This document shows, piece by piece, positions 11,542 through 20,419 of a stretch of DNA of 64,000 bases. A program made the translations under genes and the position numbers. The notes beneath the pieces were generated by a model. The model was given only the letters and a program-made list of their open reading frames with translations, was not told the origin of the DNA and made no database searches. Source of the DNA: Streptomyces sp. SJL17-4 (GTDB lineage: Bacteria > Actinomycetota > Actinomycetes > Streptomycetales > Streptomycetaceae); the NCBI RefSeq assembly GCF_036826855.1, contig NZ_CP104578.1, forward strand, positions 7,684,501 through 7,748,500, written 5' to 3'. Position 1 is the stretch's first letter, and the number at the start of each line of letters is the position of its first letter.

Positions 11542-13431
11542 ATGCCGAGTCCGTCCGCGCAGCCCGCCGCCTCACCCGGCGCACTCCGGTTCTCCGTCCT
11601 CGGCCCGCTCACGGTCCACCGGGGTGAACGGGAGCTGCCCCTCGGTCCGTTGAAGCAGCGCATGGTCCTGGCGACGCTCCTGGGAGCCGTCAACTCCCCG
11701 GTGTCCGTCGACGCGTTGACCGAGGCGGTCTGGCCGGAGGAGCCCCCTCGGACCGCCCGCAAGAACATCCAGGTGTACGTCAGCGCCCTGCGTGCGCTGT
11801 TCGGGCAGGACGACCGGGACGCCCGGGACCGGCCACGGCTCACGCACACGGGCGGCGGATACGTGCTGCGGGTGACGGAGGAGGAACTCGACCTGCTGAC
11901 ATTCCGCTCCCTGGTACGGGCCGCCGAGGGCCGGCCGCCCCAGGCCGCCGCCCGACTGCTGAGACAGGCACTCGACCTGTGGCGGGGGCCGCCGCTGGGC
12001 GACGACCTCCGTCAGTCGCCCACGCTGGCCGAGGAGGCCGAGCGGCTGCGGCTGCGGCATGTGACGGCGTACGAGAGCTGGGCGGAGGCGGAGCTGGAGC
12101 TGGGCCGCGCACCGGCCGTGGTCGAGGGGCTGCGCGACCTGGTGGAGCGGCATCCGCTACGGGAGCGGCTCCGCTCGGCCTTGATGTGCGCGCTGAGCGC
12201 CTCCGGCCGACAGCCGGAGGCGCTCGCGGTCCACGACGACTACCGGCAGCTGCTGGCCCGGGAGCTGGGCCTGGAGCCGAGCGGCGCGATGGCCGCCCGC
12301 TACCGGGCGATCCTCGCGGGGGACACCCGGGCCGCCGGGGCGGGCACAGCCGGCGGGCCGCCGGGCGCGAGACCCGCCGCCGTACCGCAGGCGGCCGTGC
12401 TGCTGCCGCCCGACCTGGTCGACTTCACCGGACACGGCGAGGAACTCCATGACGTCCTGGACCTGCTGGAGGGCGACCATGGGGACGGTGGGGCAGGCGG
12501 GGCCGGTGGGGTGGCTGGTGCGGGCGAGGCGGGCCATGTCGTGCTGCTGTCCGGCCCCGCGGGTGCAGGGAAGACCACGTTGGCGGTGCGGGCCGCCCAC
12601 CTCCTCGGCAGCAGGTTTCCCGAGGGTCGGCTCTGCGTCTCCCTACGGGACGCGGACGGCCGCACCCGGTCCCTGTCCGCCGTACTCGCGGAGCTCGGCG
12701 AACGAACGGGTCGGACCGGACTGTCGACTCCCGAGGCGTGGCGGGAGTGGCTGGCGCGGCACCAGGTGTTGGTGATCCTGGACGACGTACCCGAGGAACG
12801 CGCCGTACGAGCGCTGCTCCCGTGCGGCGGACAGGGCAGGGTGCTGCTCACCGCGCGCGGCCAACTGGGCGGGCTGGCACCGGTGCACCGGATCACCGTC
12901 CCGCCGCTCGACACGGCCGAGGCCGTGCAACTCCTGGCCGGGCTCGTCGGCCCGCGGCGGGTGCGGGCCGACCGGGAGGCCGCGCTGCGGATCGTCCGGG
13001 CGTGCGGTGGGTCGCCGCTCGCGGTCCGGGTGAGTGGGATGCGGCTCGCGGTGCTCCGCCACGTACCGCTGCGGGAGTTCGCCGACCGGCTGACGGATCC
13101 CACCGGCGCCCTGGACGAACTGACCGCCGGGGACGTGTCCGTACGGCAGCGGCTGGCCCACGGCTGGGAGACGCTCCCGGAGGAGCGGGGCAGGGACGCG
13201 GGCCGCCTGGCCGCGGGCACGGGGGACGGGCCGTTCGGCCTGACGGAGGCGGCGGAGGCGCTCGGCTGCGACGAGCGGCATGCGATGAGGGTGGTGGAAG
13301 CGCTCATCGACGCCGGAATGGTCACCTCGCCGGGCGGCGAGGTGACCGCGCACGCGGCGCAGTACGACATGCCGCACCTGATACGGCTCTACGCACGGGG
13401 TGCCGGCTACGGGACACCGGTGCTGACGTAG
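11542..13431 (+). CDS. SARP/AfsR-family transcriptional regulator (BTAD plus NB-ARC)
   Basis: A 629-residue regulator. The N-terminal OmpR-type winged helix (about residues 12-105) and bacterial transcriptional activation domain (about 110-260) are typical of SARPs. An NB-ARC ATPase follows with a P-loop, SGPAGAGKTT, and LVILDDV-like Walker B. The protein stops soon after the winged-helix region of the ATPase module (PHLIRLYAR), so it lacks the long TPR tail of full AfsR proteins. The ATG follows GGAGG. Its stop is only 20 bp from the stop of the convergent peptidase gene. It is probably a pathway activator for lanM, for the radical SAM cluster, or for both. Confidence 0.88.
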   Translation: MPSPSAQPAASPGALRFSVLGPLTVHRGERELPLGPLKQRMVLATLLGAVNSPVSVDALTEAVWPEEPPRTARKNIQVYVSALRALFGQDDRDARDRPRLTHTGGGYVLRVTEEELDLLTFRSLVRAAEGRPPQAAARLLRQALDLWRGPPLGDDLRQSPTLAEEAERLRLRHVTAYESWAEAELELGRAPAVVEGLRDLVERHPLRERLRSALMCALSASGRQPEALAVHDDYRQLLARELGLEPSGAMAARYRAILAGDTRAAGAGTAGGPPGARPAAVPQAAVLLPPDLVDFTGHGEELHDVLDLLEGDHGDGGAGGAGGVAGAGEAGHVVLLSGPAGAGKTTLAVRAAHLLGSRFPEGRLCVSLRDADGRTRSLSAVLAELGERTGRTGLSTPEAWREWLARHQVLVILDDVPEERAVRALLPCGGQGRVLLTARGQLGGLAPVHRITVPPLDTAEAVQLLAGLVGPRRVRADREAALRIVRACGGSPLAVRVSGMRLAVLRHVPLREFADRLTDPTGALDELTAGDVSVRQRLAHGWETLPEERGRDAGRLAAGTGDGPFGLTEAAEALGCDERHAMRVVEALIDAGMVTSPGGEVTAHAAQYDMPHLIRLYARGAGYGTPVLT

Positions 13432-13451
13432 GGGCCGTCGCCGCCGTCACC

Positions 13452-15668
13452 TCACCGCTGCGACGGAGCCGCGTCGGAGCCCGGGGCCGGGAGACCCACG
13501 TGGGATGCCAGGAAGGCAAGGCACTCCGCCTGGAGCGCCGCCGCGCGGGACGCGGCCCGGTCCCCGTGGCCGACGCCGTGTTCGAGCCGCAACAGGACCG
13601 GGCCGGTGCCCGCCGTGGCGTGCTGGAGCGCGGCGCACATCTTGCGGGCGTGCAGGGGGTCGGTCCGCGTGTCGCCGTCCGCGGCGGTCAGCAGCACCGC
13701 CGGGTACGCGGTCCCGGGGGTGACCCGGTGGTAGGGGGAGTAGCCGAACAGCACCGGGAGCCGCGCCGGGTCCTGCGCGCTGCCGTACTCCGGTGTCCAG
13801 CTGGGGCCGAGGCCGGACAGTTCGTAGCGGACCATGTCCAGGAGCGGGGAGGAGCACACCACGGCGGCGTACTTCCCCGGCTCCTGGGTGAGTGCCGCGC
13901 CGACGAGCAGCCCGCCGTTGGAGCCGCCCATGATCGCGATCCGGCCGGGCTCGGTCCAGCCCGCCTCGATCAGCCGGTCGGCCGCCGCGGCGAAGTCGTC
14001 GAAGGTGTTCTGCTTGTGCTCCCCGCTCCCGGCCCGGTGCCACGCCTCGCCCTCCTCGCCGCCGCCGCGGAGACCCGCCCAGGCGAACACCCCACCCGCC
14101 CTGACCCAGGCCAGGACCTGGGCGCGGTAGCGGGGCGACATCGTGCGGCCGAAGCCGCCGTACCCCGTGAGCAGCGCCGGGCGCGGCCGGTCCGGGTGCC
14201 CGCTGGGGGAGATCACGAACATCCGTACCGTCGTCCCGTCCCGCGACGGGAACGCGACCTGTCGGGTCATCGCGCCGTCCACCGCCGGAGCGCCCGCTGC
14301 CGGACCGCCCACCGCCGGACCTTCCGGACCGTCCGCCGGGGCGTCCCGCTCCCAGCGCGTCAGGCGGTGCGTACGCGCGTCGAAGTGGAGTACGCGTACC
14401 GGCGTGACGAAGTCCGTGTACGCGAACCAGGCCTCGTGACCGCCCGACGACACGGCCGAGAAGTCGCCGACCGCGCCGGTGCCGGGGAGCGGCACCGTGG
14501 CCACCTGGCGGCCCTCGACGAGATCGTGCAACGTCACCTCGGCCACCGTGTCGCGGGTCCAGGCGGCCAGGCCGAGCGGGTTCTTCAGCTCGGGACCGGA
14601 GAGCACGACCAGATGGGTCAGTACCGCGTCCGGTCGCTCGGGGACGACCTCGTGCCAGGCGGCGGGGCCCAGGTGGAGCTCGTCCGGGCGGCACGCGACG
14701 ACACGACCGCGGGCCGCGTCGCGGTCGGTGCGGAGCCATACCCGGTCCGCCGGGCCCGTACCGGGCACGGCGTGCAGCCGGGTGGCGGCCCCCATGTCTT
14801 CCTGGACGGGCCGCAGCAGCGGGCGGTCGAGCGGCCCGGCCGACAGATCGGCGAGGTGGACGTCGGTCCCACGGCCGGTGCCGAGCGTGGCCGTGATGCC
14901 GAGCCAGCGACCGTCCCCGGTCACGGACACGCTGTAGAACTGGGTCTTGTCCCGCCCCTCGCCGAAGACCACGGCGTCCGCGTCCGGTGACGTGCCGAGC
15001 CGGTGCAGACAGACCCTGCGGTGGTAGCGCTCCTCGCCGGGGTTCAGGCGGGGGTCCAGGCGCCGGACGTAGTAGAACGCCCCGCCGCCGGGAAGCCAGC
15101 CGATCGACGACTTCCGCACCCGGTCCACCGGCCCGTCCACGACCTCGCCCGTGGCCACGTCGATCACCCGGAGCAGGGAGTCCTCCGTGCCGTCCCGGGA
15201 CACCTGGTAGGCCAGCAGATCGCCCTCCGGTGAGGGCTCCCAGGCGTCGAGCACGGTACGACCGGACGGATCGAGGGCGCTGGGATCGAGCAGGACCCGC
15301 TCCGAGGCCGCACCGGAGACCCGACCCGTGCCCACCCCGGTCTCCGCCACCACCAGGACCGGATGCTCCTGGCCCGCCTCCTGCCGCAGCCAGAAGACCC
15401 TGCCGCCGCGGACCTTGGGCGACCGGACACGAACGCCGGCGCCGAGCGCCGCCACCTCCGCCTCCCACCGCTCCAGCCCCGGCCAGGCCGCCCGCTCCGC
15501 CGTGTACAGGGCCTCCTGCTCGGCGCTCCAGCGGCGCGTCTCGGCGGTCTCGGCGTCCTCCAGCCAGCGGTACGGGTCGGGGACGAGCACCCCGTGGAGT
15601 TCCTGGACGACGTCCTGCCGCTCCGCGTGCGGGTACGGGCGCCGTGTCCGTCGCGCGTCGGTGGTCAC
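13452..15668 (-). CDS. Prolyl oligopeptidase family (S9) serine peptidase
   Basis: A 738-residue S9A-type peptidase with an N-terminal beta-propeller and a C-terminal alpha/beta-hydrolase domain. The start of the protein reads RRPYPHAERQDVVQELHG, and DPYRWLED follows, as is typical of the family. The catalytic triad is visible as GGSNGG (Ser), ADGDTRTDP (Asp) and EHGVGHG (His). No signal peptide is seen, so it should act in the cytosol. Prolyl oligopeptidases remove leaders in some class III lanthipeptide pathways (the FlaP type), so a leader-processing role is plausible. It is the last gene of the leftward operon. Its GTG start overlaps the MFS stop by 4 bp, indicating translational coupling. 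Confidence 0.92.
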   Translation of the reverse strand: MTTDARRTRRPYPHAERQDVVQELHGVLVPDPYRWLEDAETAETRRWSAEQEALYTAERAAWPGLERWEAEVAALGAGVRVRSPKVRGGRVFWLRQEAGQEHPVLVVAETGVGTGRVSGAASERVLLDPSALDPSGRTVLDAWEPSPEGDLLAYQVSRDGTEDSLLRVIDVATGEVVDGPVDRVRKSSIGWLPGGGAFYYVRRLDPRLNPGEERYHRRVCLHRLGTSPDADAVVFGEGRDKTQFYSVSVTGDGRWLGITATLGTGRGTDVHLADLSAGPLDRPLLRPVQEDMGAATRLHAVPGTGPADRVWLRTDRDAARGRVVACRPDELHLGPAAWHEVVPERPDAVLTHLVVLSGPELKNPLGLAAWTRDTVAEVTLHDLVEGRQVATVPLPGTGAVGDFSAVSSGGHEAWFAYTDFVTPVRVLHFDARTHRLTRWERDAPADGPEGPAVGGPAAGAPAVDGAMTRQVAFPSRDGTTVRMFVISPSGHPDRPRPALLTGYGGFGRTMSPRYRAQVLAWVRAGGVFAWAGLRGGGEEGEAWHRAGSGEHKQNTFDDFAAAADRLIEAGWTEPGRIAIMGGSNGGLLVGAALTQEPGKYAAVVCSSPLLDMVRYELSGLGPSWTPEYGSAQDPARLPVLFGYSPYHRVTPGTAYPAVLLTAADGDTRTDPLHARKMCAALQHATAGTGPVLLRLEHGVGHGDRAASRAAALQAECLAFLASHVGLPAPGSDAAPSQR

Positions 15669-17140
15669 TCCGGTCTCCCTCGTTCGTCGTCGGCGGCCGG
15701 ACGGTGGCCGCGGGGTCCGGCCGGAGCCGTGACGTCGACCGTGAGCGCAGCGGCCTTCTCCGCACCCGGTTCGGCATCCGGCCCCTCGGTCGCCCCGGCG
15801 CCCTTCTCCGCGGTCTCCGTGCCCGGCAGGGCAAGCCACGCGAAGACGCCCGACAGGACGACGATCACCCCGGACACCGCGAAGATCGTGTCGATCGGGC
15901 CGAACCGGACCCCGGCGACCGAGCCCGCGACGTCCGTCAGTACCGAGCCGGCGAGCCAGCCGGACAGGACCGCGGCGAGCATCGACGCCAGCTTCGTCAC
16001 CGGGTAGAACACGGCCATCACCCGTCCCCGGAAGGCCGGGGGCGCCGCATCGAGCAGCAGCGGTGCCATCGCGGTGTTGAGGACGGTCAGCGGCACCGTG
16101 AAGACGAAGAGCAGCGCGATGCCGCCGAGGAAGGTGGTCTGCCGGGAGTAGGCGATCAGGAGGACACCGCTCACCAGCAGGCTGATCCAGGTGCTCCGGC
16201 GCGCCCCGAGCCACTGCACGACCCGGCCCCCGCTCAACGCGCCGGTGATGCCGCCCACTCCCATCGCCATGCCGATGTATCCGTAGAGATGGGCGTCGGC
16301 GTTGAGGTTGTCGGTGGTGAAGAAGACGTTGAGGGTGCTGAGCGCGCCGAGCCCGAACTGCCCGATGACGGCGAGCAGAAGGAGGACGACCAGGAACCGG
16401 CTGCGGGCGAAGAAGCGCACGCCGTCCGCGAACTCGCCGCGCAGACTGGACCGCCGCCCGGCCGGCTTCGCGTCGCTCGCAGCGGGCCCGGGAGCGGGCT
16501 TCCCGCCGTCCGGTGTCGCTGCAGGCGCGGGCGCCTCGATGGACCGGATCGCCACGTACGACACGGCGTAGGACAACGCGTTGAAGAGCAGGGCCCATTG
16601 GATTCCGGCGGCGAACAGCAGCGGCGCGGCGAGCGGAGGCCCGATGATCCAGGCGGTCTCGCCGGTCGCCTGACCGATGCCGGCGGCCCGGGCGCGGTTG
16701 GCGTCCCCCTTCACCAGGTCGGCGAGGATGGCGAACCGCGCCGGTGAGAAGAACTGGCCGGAGGCGTGCAGCAGGAGCACCGTCACGTAGACGAGGGCGA
16801 GCCACACGCCCACCGGCAGCGCGTCGGTCGGCAGGAACGAGACGGCGGTCAGGACCACCACGAGCGTGCCGCGCACCACCTCGGTGCGGAGCAGCGTGGC
16901 GAGCTTGTCCCAGCGGTCGACGAACACGCCCGCGAGCGGGCCGATGACCAGGACGGCGACGCTGGACGCCATCAGTACGCCGCTGACCGCCAGCGGCGCC
17001 CACGACTCGTCCTTCGCCAGTACCGTCGCCACCCAGAGCACCAGCGTCGTGCTGAAGACGGCGTCGCCGACGGACGAGACGGCCTGGCCGAACCAGAGGC
17101 GGGTGTAGTCGCGGTTGATCAGCGTCAGGCGCGGCGTCAT
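15665..17140 (-). CDS. MFS exporter (EntS/MFS_3 type)
   Basis: A 491-residue major facilitator with about 12 hydrophobic segments. It has the DRWDKLATLLRTEVVRG loop typical of the enterobactin-exporter group and a central cytosolic linker near residues 200-230. The C-terminal tail is hydrophilic. In this operon it is the only transporter and is the likely exporter of the mature peptide product, perhaps giving self-protection. Its ATG overlaps the preceding DUF6895-like stop (ATGA), and its stop overlaps the peptidase start. Confidence 0.9.
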   Translation of the reverse strand: MTPRLTLINRDYTRLWFGQAVSSVGDAVFSTTLVLWVATVLAKDESWAPLAVSGVLMASSVAVLVIGPLAGVFVDRWDKLATLLRTEVVRGTLVVVLTAVSFLPTDALPVGVWLALVYVTVLLLHASGQFFSPARFAILADLVKGDANRARAAGIGQATGETAWIIGPPLAAPLLFAAGIQWALLFNALSYAVSYVAIRSIEAPAPAATPDGGKPAPGPAASDAKPAGRRSSLRGEFADGVRFFARSRFLVVLLLLAVIGQFGLGALSTLNVFFTTDNLNADAHLYGYIGMAMGVGGITGALSGGRVVQWLGARRSTWISLLVSGVLLIAYSRQTTFLGGIALLFVFTVPLTVLNTAMAPLLLDAAPPAFRGRVMAVFYPVTKLASMLAAVLSGWLAGSVLTDVAGSVAGVRFGPIDTIFAVSGVIVVLSGVFAWLALPGTETAEKGAGATEGPDAEPGAEKAAALTVDVTAPAGPRGHRPAADDERGRPE

Positions 17141-18132
17141 GAGAGCCGCCCCGGCGACGAGACGATCGACGCCATGAGTGCCGTCACGAGGGTCGTGTGG
17201 TACGCCTTCCGGAAGAACTCGCCGGACGTGACCGGCGGTGCGTCCGTCACGTGCGGCGTGTCTGTGACCTGCGGCGCGGCCGTGACCTGCGGCGCGCCCG
17301 CGAGCGCCGCCGACCTTCCGGGGATCGCCCCGTCGGGTCGCTGGGCGCGCGCCAGGCACTCCAGGGCCGCCGCTCCCGAGGACGTACGGCGCGGATCCTC
17401 GCCCAGCACGAACTGCGTGAGGACGAGCTCCGCCGCCAGGTCCCAGAGATCGTCCGCGACGCAGTGGAGCAGCATCCGGTGGGTCAGGTCCCGCGCGTGG
17501 TCCAGGTCCGCTCCGGCGACACGAGGGCCGGTGCGGCCGAAGTCGCCCAGGTAGAAGGCGGTGTGCGTCAGCGCGTACGCCTGCGGGACGGTGAGCGGCG
17601 CCACCGTGCCCTTCGAGGCCGCGACCGTGGCCCCGGCGGCGGGGAACGCGACGAGCGGGCTCTGCGGGAGGAGCTCGGCGTACGGCTCGATGCCGTGGCG
17701 GACACCCGCCTTGTCCGCGTAGTAGCGGATCTCGATGCGCCGGTACGGTGACTTCCCGCCCGGGGAGAGGAAGTCGGGGTCGAGCCGCGCGAGCGCCTCC
17801 CGGCACGCCGTGTCGTCGATTCCGTCGGGGGCGAGCGCGGCGTGGACCAGCCGGTACGTGGAGGCGTACGCCGGGCTGTCGTCGAAGAGCCGCGGGAACT
17901 CCGGGTCCTGCCAGAGCTTCCGTACAAGTGCGGTCGCCCCGCCCAGCGGGTCCGGGGTGGTGTCGTCCGGGCGCGCCGCGCGGTGGCAGAGCAGCCCCAA
18001 CTCCAGTGCGGCCTTGGCCTTTCCATGGGTCGCCGACGAGGCGGAAGCCGAGAACGGGTCGAAGTGGTCGAGGTTCCCGGCCAGCCAGTCCAGCGCGCCG
18101 ACGGAGAGCTGCTCCAGGGGTGAGGGCGGCAT
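17137..18132 (-). CDS. DUF6895-like helical protein B
   Basis: A 331-residue mostly helical protein, paralogous to the one at 19373-20419. Both share an LSVGAL/LSMGAR-W opening, a TAFYLGDFG/TVFYLSDFG segment, AQRPDGAIPG/VQAPDGAIPG, and a C-terminal FFRKAYHTTLVTA/YFRKSYQATLVTA motif. From memory this resembles the family annotated DUF6895. The Q-x-x-D-G and H-T-T motifs recall the repeats of alpha/alpha-toroid enzymes such as terpene cyclases; that is a fold hypothesis, not an assignment. The two copies flank the radical SAM gene. An 18-bp repeat inserts VTAAPQVTDTPHVTDAPPVT near the C-terminus. The start is ATG at 18132, 2 bp after the radical SAM stop. Confidence 0.8.
   Translation of the reverse strand: MPPSPLEQLSVGALDWLAGNLDHFDPFSASASSATHGKAKAALELGLLCHRAARPDDTTPDPLGGATALVRKLWQDPEFPRLFDDSPAYASTYRLVHAALAPDGIDDTACREALARLDPDFLSPGGKSPYRRIEIRYYADKAGVRHGIEPYAELLPQSPLVAFPAAGATVAASKGTVAPLTVPQAYALTHTAFYLGDFGRTGPRVAGADLDHARDLTHRMLLHCVADDLWDLAAELVLTQFVLGEDPRRTSSGAAALECLARAQRPDGAIPGRSAALAGAPQVTAAPQVTDTPHVTDAPPVTSGEFFRKAYHTTLVTALMASIVSSPGRLS
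17244..17300 (-). repeat. 18-bp repeat inside DUF6895-like gene B
   Basis: Three imperfect 18-bp units (on the plus strand, GTGACCTGCGGCGCG plus three bases) encode repeated P-x-V-T-x-x hexapeptides near the C-terminus. Confidence 0.75.
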
Positions 18133-18134
18133 GG

Positions 18135-19376
18135 CTACAGGCGCCCCGTCTCGTGCAGATGGTCGAGCAGGGCCGTGTCGACGGTGTCGCGGAACCTGGC
18201 GAGCGTCCGGGCGTCCTCGTCGTAGCTGTAGAGGTCCTGGCAGGCGATCCACCGGTCACCGGTCTCCGCGCTGGGCAGGTAGCCGTCGGTGACCGTGCCG
18301 ACCTCCCAGTCGGGTTTGCCCGCGGTCTCCCAGCAGCTGGCCAGGGTCCCGTCCGCGCTCACGACCGCTCCGTAACGGCCGTCGGTGTGACCGCAGGTGA
18401 CGCAGGTCTTCCGGCCACCGGGGCGGTTCACGGCGAAGCCGAGGTCGAGTGCCCTGCGCTGCCACCGGGTGAAGGCGGAGGAGAGCTCACCGGTGTGCAG
18501 GAGGCTGTTGGCGTATCCGACGCCGACATCCCCGATCCGGGCGAAGTACAGCGTGCAGCGCGTGGGGTCGAGCGCGGCCCCCAGTCGGTCGATCAGCGCG
18601 TCGACGCCGTGGAAGGTCTCCTGGGAGACGTTGACCCGCAGGGTCCACCGCAGCGGGGTGGCCTCGGAGGCCTTCACGATATTGCGGACGATCTTGTCGA
18701 AGGTCCCGCTGCCGTCCGCCCTGCCGACCCTGATCCGGTCGTGGTCGTCGCGGTCGCCGTCGAAGGTGACCTGGACGGAGGTCAGGCCGCGGTCGTGGAG
18801 CCGGCGCGCGAGGGACGGGGTGAGCAGGGTCGCGTTGGAGATCATCCAGGCCGAGGTGGGAGCGAGGTCCGCGGCCCGTTCCAGGAGTTCGAGACACCCG
18901 CGCGGGTTGAGCAGGGGCTCACCGCCGAAGAGGAGAATCCTGAGCTTCTCCAGGCCCGCGGCGGCCATCCGGCGCTCGGTGAACCCGAGGATCGAGGTGA
19001 TCGTCTCCGAGGTGAGCCGGGTCCGGGCGATCCGCGGCGGACGGCTCCCGCCCGCCAGGTCCTGAGCCGTGTTCTGGAAGCAGTAGCCGCAGCCCAGGTT
19101 GCAGTGGGTGCTGGTGAGCACTGTCAGGGCGTAGGCGCGGACCGTGGCGGGGGTGAACATGCCGCTCTCGCGGAGCCGCTGCTCGGCCTCGGGGCGCAGT
19201 CCTCCCTCGGGGGTGACGTGGCGGGAGGCGAGCCGGGCGACGCCGCCCGGACCGAGGAACCACCAGGTGCGCTCGCCCTGGAGGAGGCGGGCGCCGGAGG
19301 ACGCGAGGAGGTCGGTGCCGGCCGGCGGGGCGGAGAGGGCCGCCCCCTCCACACGCGTCGAAGGGTCGATGCTCAC
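18135..19376 (-). CDS. Radical SAM peptide maturase with C-terminal auxiliary cluster region
   Basis: A 413-residue radical SAM enzyme. The 4Fe-4S/SAM motif CNLGCGYC gives C92, C96 and C99, and GGEP follows near residue 152. The C-terminal region has CVTCGH, a Cys in LASCWETAG and another in WIACQD, which fits a SPASM/Twitch-like auxiliary cluster domain. The N-terminal 80 residues (WWFLGPGGVARL...) could serve in peptide recognition. Such enzymes install thioether, C-C or epimerised residues in RiPPs. Its place between the two DUF6895-like genes, downstream of a short peptide gene, argues for peptide modification. The GTG start overlaps the upstream stop (GTGA). The exact chemistry cannot be inferred from this sequence. 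Confidence 0.9.
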   Translation of the reverse strand: MSIDPSTRVEGAALSAPPAGTDLLASSGARLLQGERTWWFLGPGGVARLASRHVTPEGGLRPEAEQRLRESGMFTPATVRAYALTVLTSTHCNLGCGYCFQNTAQDLAGGSRPPRIARTRLTSETITSILGFTERRMAAAGLEKLRILLFGGEPLLNPRGCLELLERAADLAPTSAWMISNATLLTPSLARRLHDRGLTSVQVTFDGDRDDHDRIRVGRADGSGTFDKIVRNIVKASEATPLRWTLRVNVSQETFHGVDALIDRLGAALDPTRCTLYFARIGDVGVGYANSLLHTGELSSAFTRWQRRALDLGFAVNRPGGRKTCVTCGHTDGRYGAVVSADGTLASCWETAGKPDWEVGTVTDGYLPSAETGDRWIACQDLYSYDEDARTLARFRDTVDTALLDHLHETGRL

Positions 19377-20419
19377 CGTGTCGCCTCCCGTACTGCCGTC
19401 GCCCCGGTGGCTCCTGTGCTTCCTGTGCTTCCTGTGCTTCCTGCGCTTCGTGCGCCTCCCAGGCCTCCCACGCCTCCTGCGATCGAGCGAGCGGCGGGCG
19501 TGGCGGGGCGGCCGTTCCCTACGATCAGCGTCGTGAGCGCGGTGACGAGGGTCGCCTGGTACGACTTCCGGAAGTACTGCACCGGTGTCGCGTCCGCGGG
19601 GGCGCGCCGGACGACGGACTTCCCGGGGATCGCTCCGTCCGGCGCCTGGACCTCGGCGAGCATCCGGATGCCGGCCGCCCCGGAGGGCGTACCCAGGGGA
19701 TCGGCGCCGAGGCAGTACTGCGCGAGGACGAGCTTGCCGACGAGGTCCCATTCGCCGAGGCCCAGGCAGTGCTGGGTGAGCCGCTCCACGACCTGGAGGG
19801 CCTGCTTGCGGGCCTCGTCGGTCAGGCCGGGGTCGCGGAGGCCGAAGTCGCTGAGGTAGAAGACGGTGTGGGTGACCACGCAGGCGTCCAGGTCGGCCAC
19901 GGGAAGGGTGGCGGCCCGGGCCGGAAGACTGGCCGCGTACAGCTCGTCGTACGAGGCGAACTCATGGTCCGCGCCCGCGAGATCGGCGTAGAACCTCGCC
20001 TCCAGATGGAGGTACGGGGCCTTGCGGAGCGGCGCCAGATAGCCGTCTTCCTTCAACCGGGCGAGGACGGCGCGGGGGGCGTCGGTGACGGACCCGGTGG
20101 GCGCCAGTGCCGCGTACATCAGCTCGAACTGCCGGGCGTACCGCGGGTCGAGGGTGAGAAGCTGCGGGAAGTCCGGCCGCTGCCAGGCCCGTTCGACGAT
20201 CGAGGTGGCCCCGCGCAGGGCGGTCTCCGCCGGCGCGGCCTCTCCCCAGTAGCGGCAGAGCAGCGCGAGCTGCAGGAGCGCCTTGACGCGGGGGGTCACC
20301 GGCAGCTCCGCGTGACCGGCGGGGGAGTCGAGGTACCCCGCGTGCCGCGCTATCCAGTGCCGCGCACCCATGGACAGACTCGCCACGGCCTCATCGAGGC
20401 CGACTGATCGCGTACTCAT
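19373..20419 (-). CDS. DUF6895-like helical protein A
   Basis: A 348-residue helical paralogue of the protein at 17137-18132; see that entry for the shared motifs. It lies between the glycosyltransferase and radical SAM genes. The C-terminus ends in a low-complexity tail, STGSTGSTGATGAT, encoded by 9-bp repeats, that the other copy lacks. The ATG start overlaps the glycosyltransferase 3' end by 29 bp and its stop overlaps the radical SAM GTG. Possible roles include substrate binding, an accessory chaperone for the maturase, or a separate modifying enzyme. No metal-binding or catalytic signature that I can name is present. Confidence 0.8.
   Translation of the reverse strand: MSTRSVGLDEAVASLSMGARHWIARHAGYLDSPAGHAELPVTPRVKALLQLALLCRYWGEAAPAETALRGATSIVERAWQRPDFPQLLTLDPRYARQFELMYAALAPTGSVTDAPRAVLARLKEDGYLAPLRKAPYLHLEARFYADLAGADHEFASYDELYAASLPARAATLPVADLDACVVTHTVFYLSDFGLRDPGLTDEARKQALQVVERLTQHCLGLGEWDLVGKLVLAQYCLGADPLGTPSGAAGIRMLAEVQAPDGAIPGKSVVRRAPADATPVQYFRKSYQATLVTALTTLIVGNGRPATPAARSIAGGVGGLGGARSAGSTGSTGSTGATGATAVREATR
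19411..19450 (-). repeat. 9-bp repeat at 3' end of DUF6895-like gene A
   Basis: Tandem CTTCCTGTG units (plus strand) encode repeated Gly-Ser-Thr in the C-terminal tail. Confidence 0.8.
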
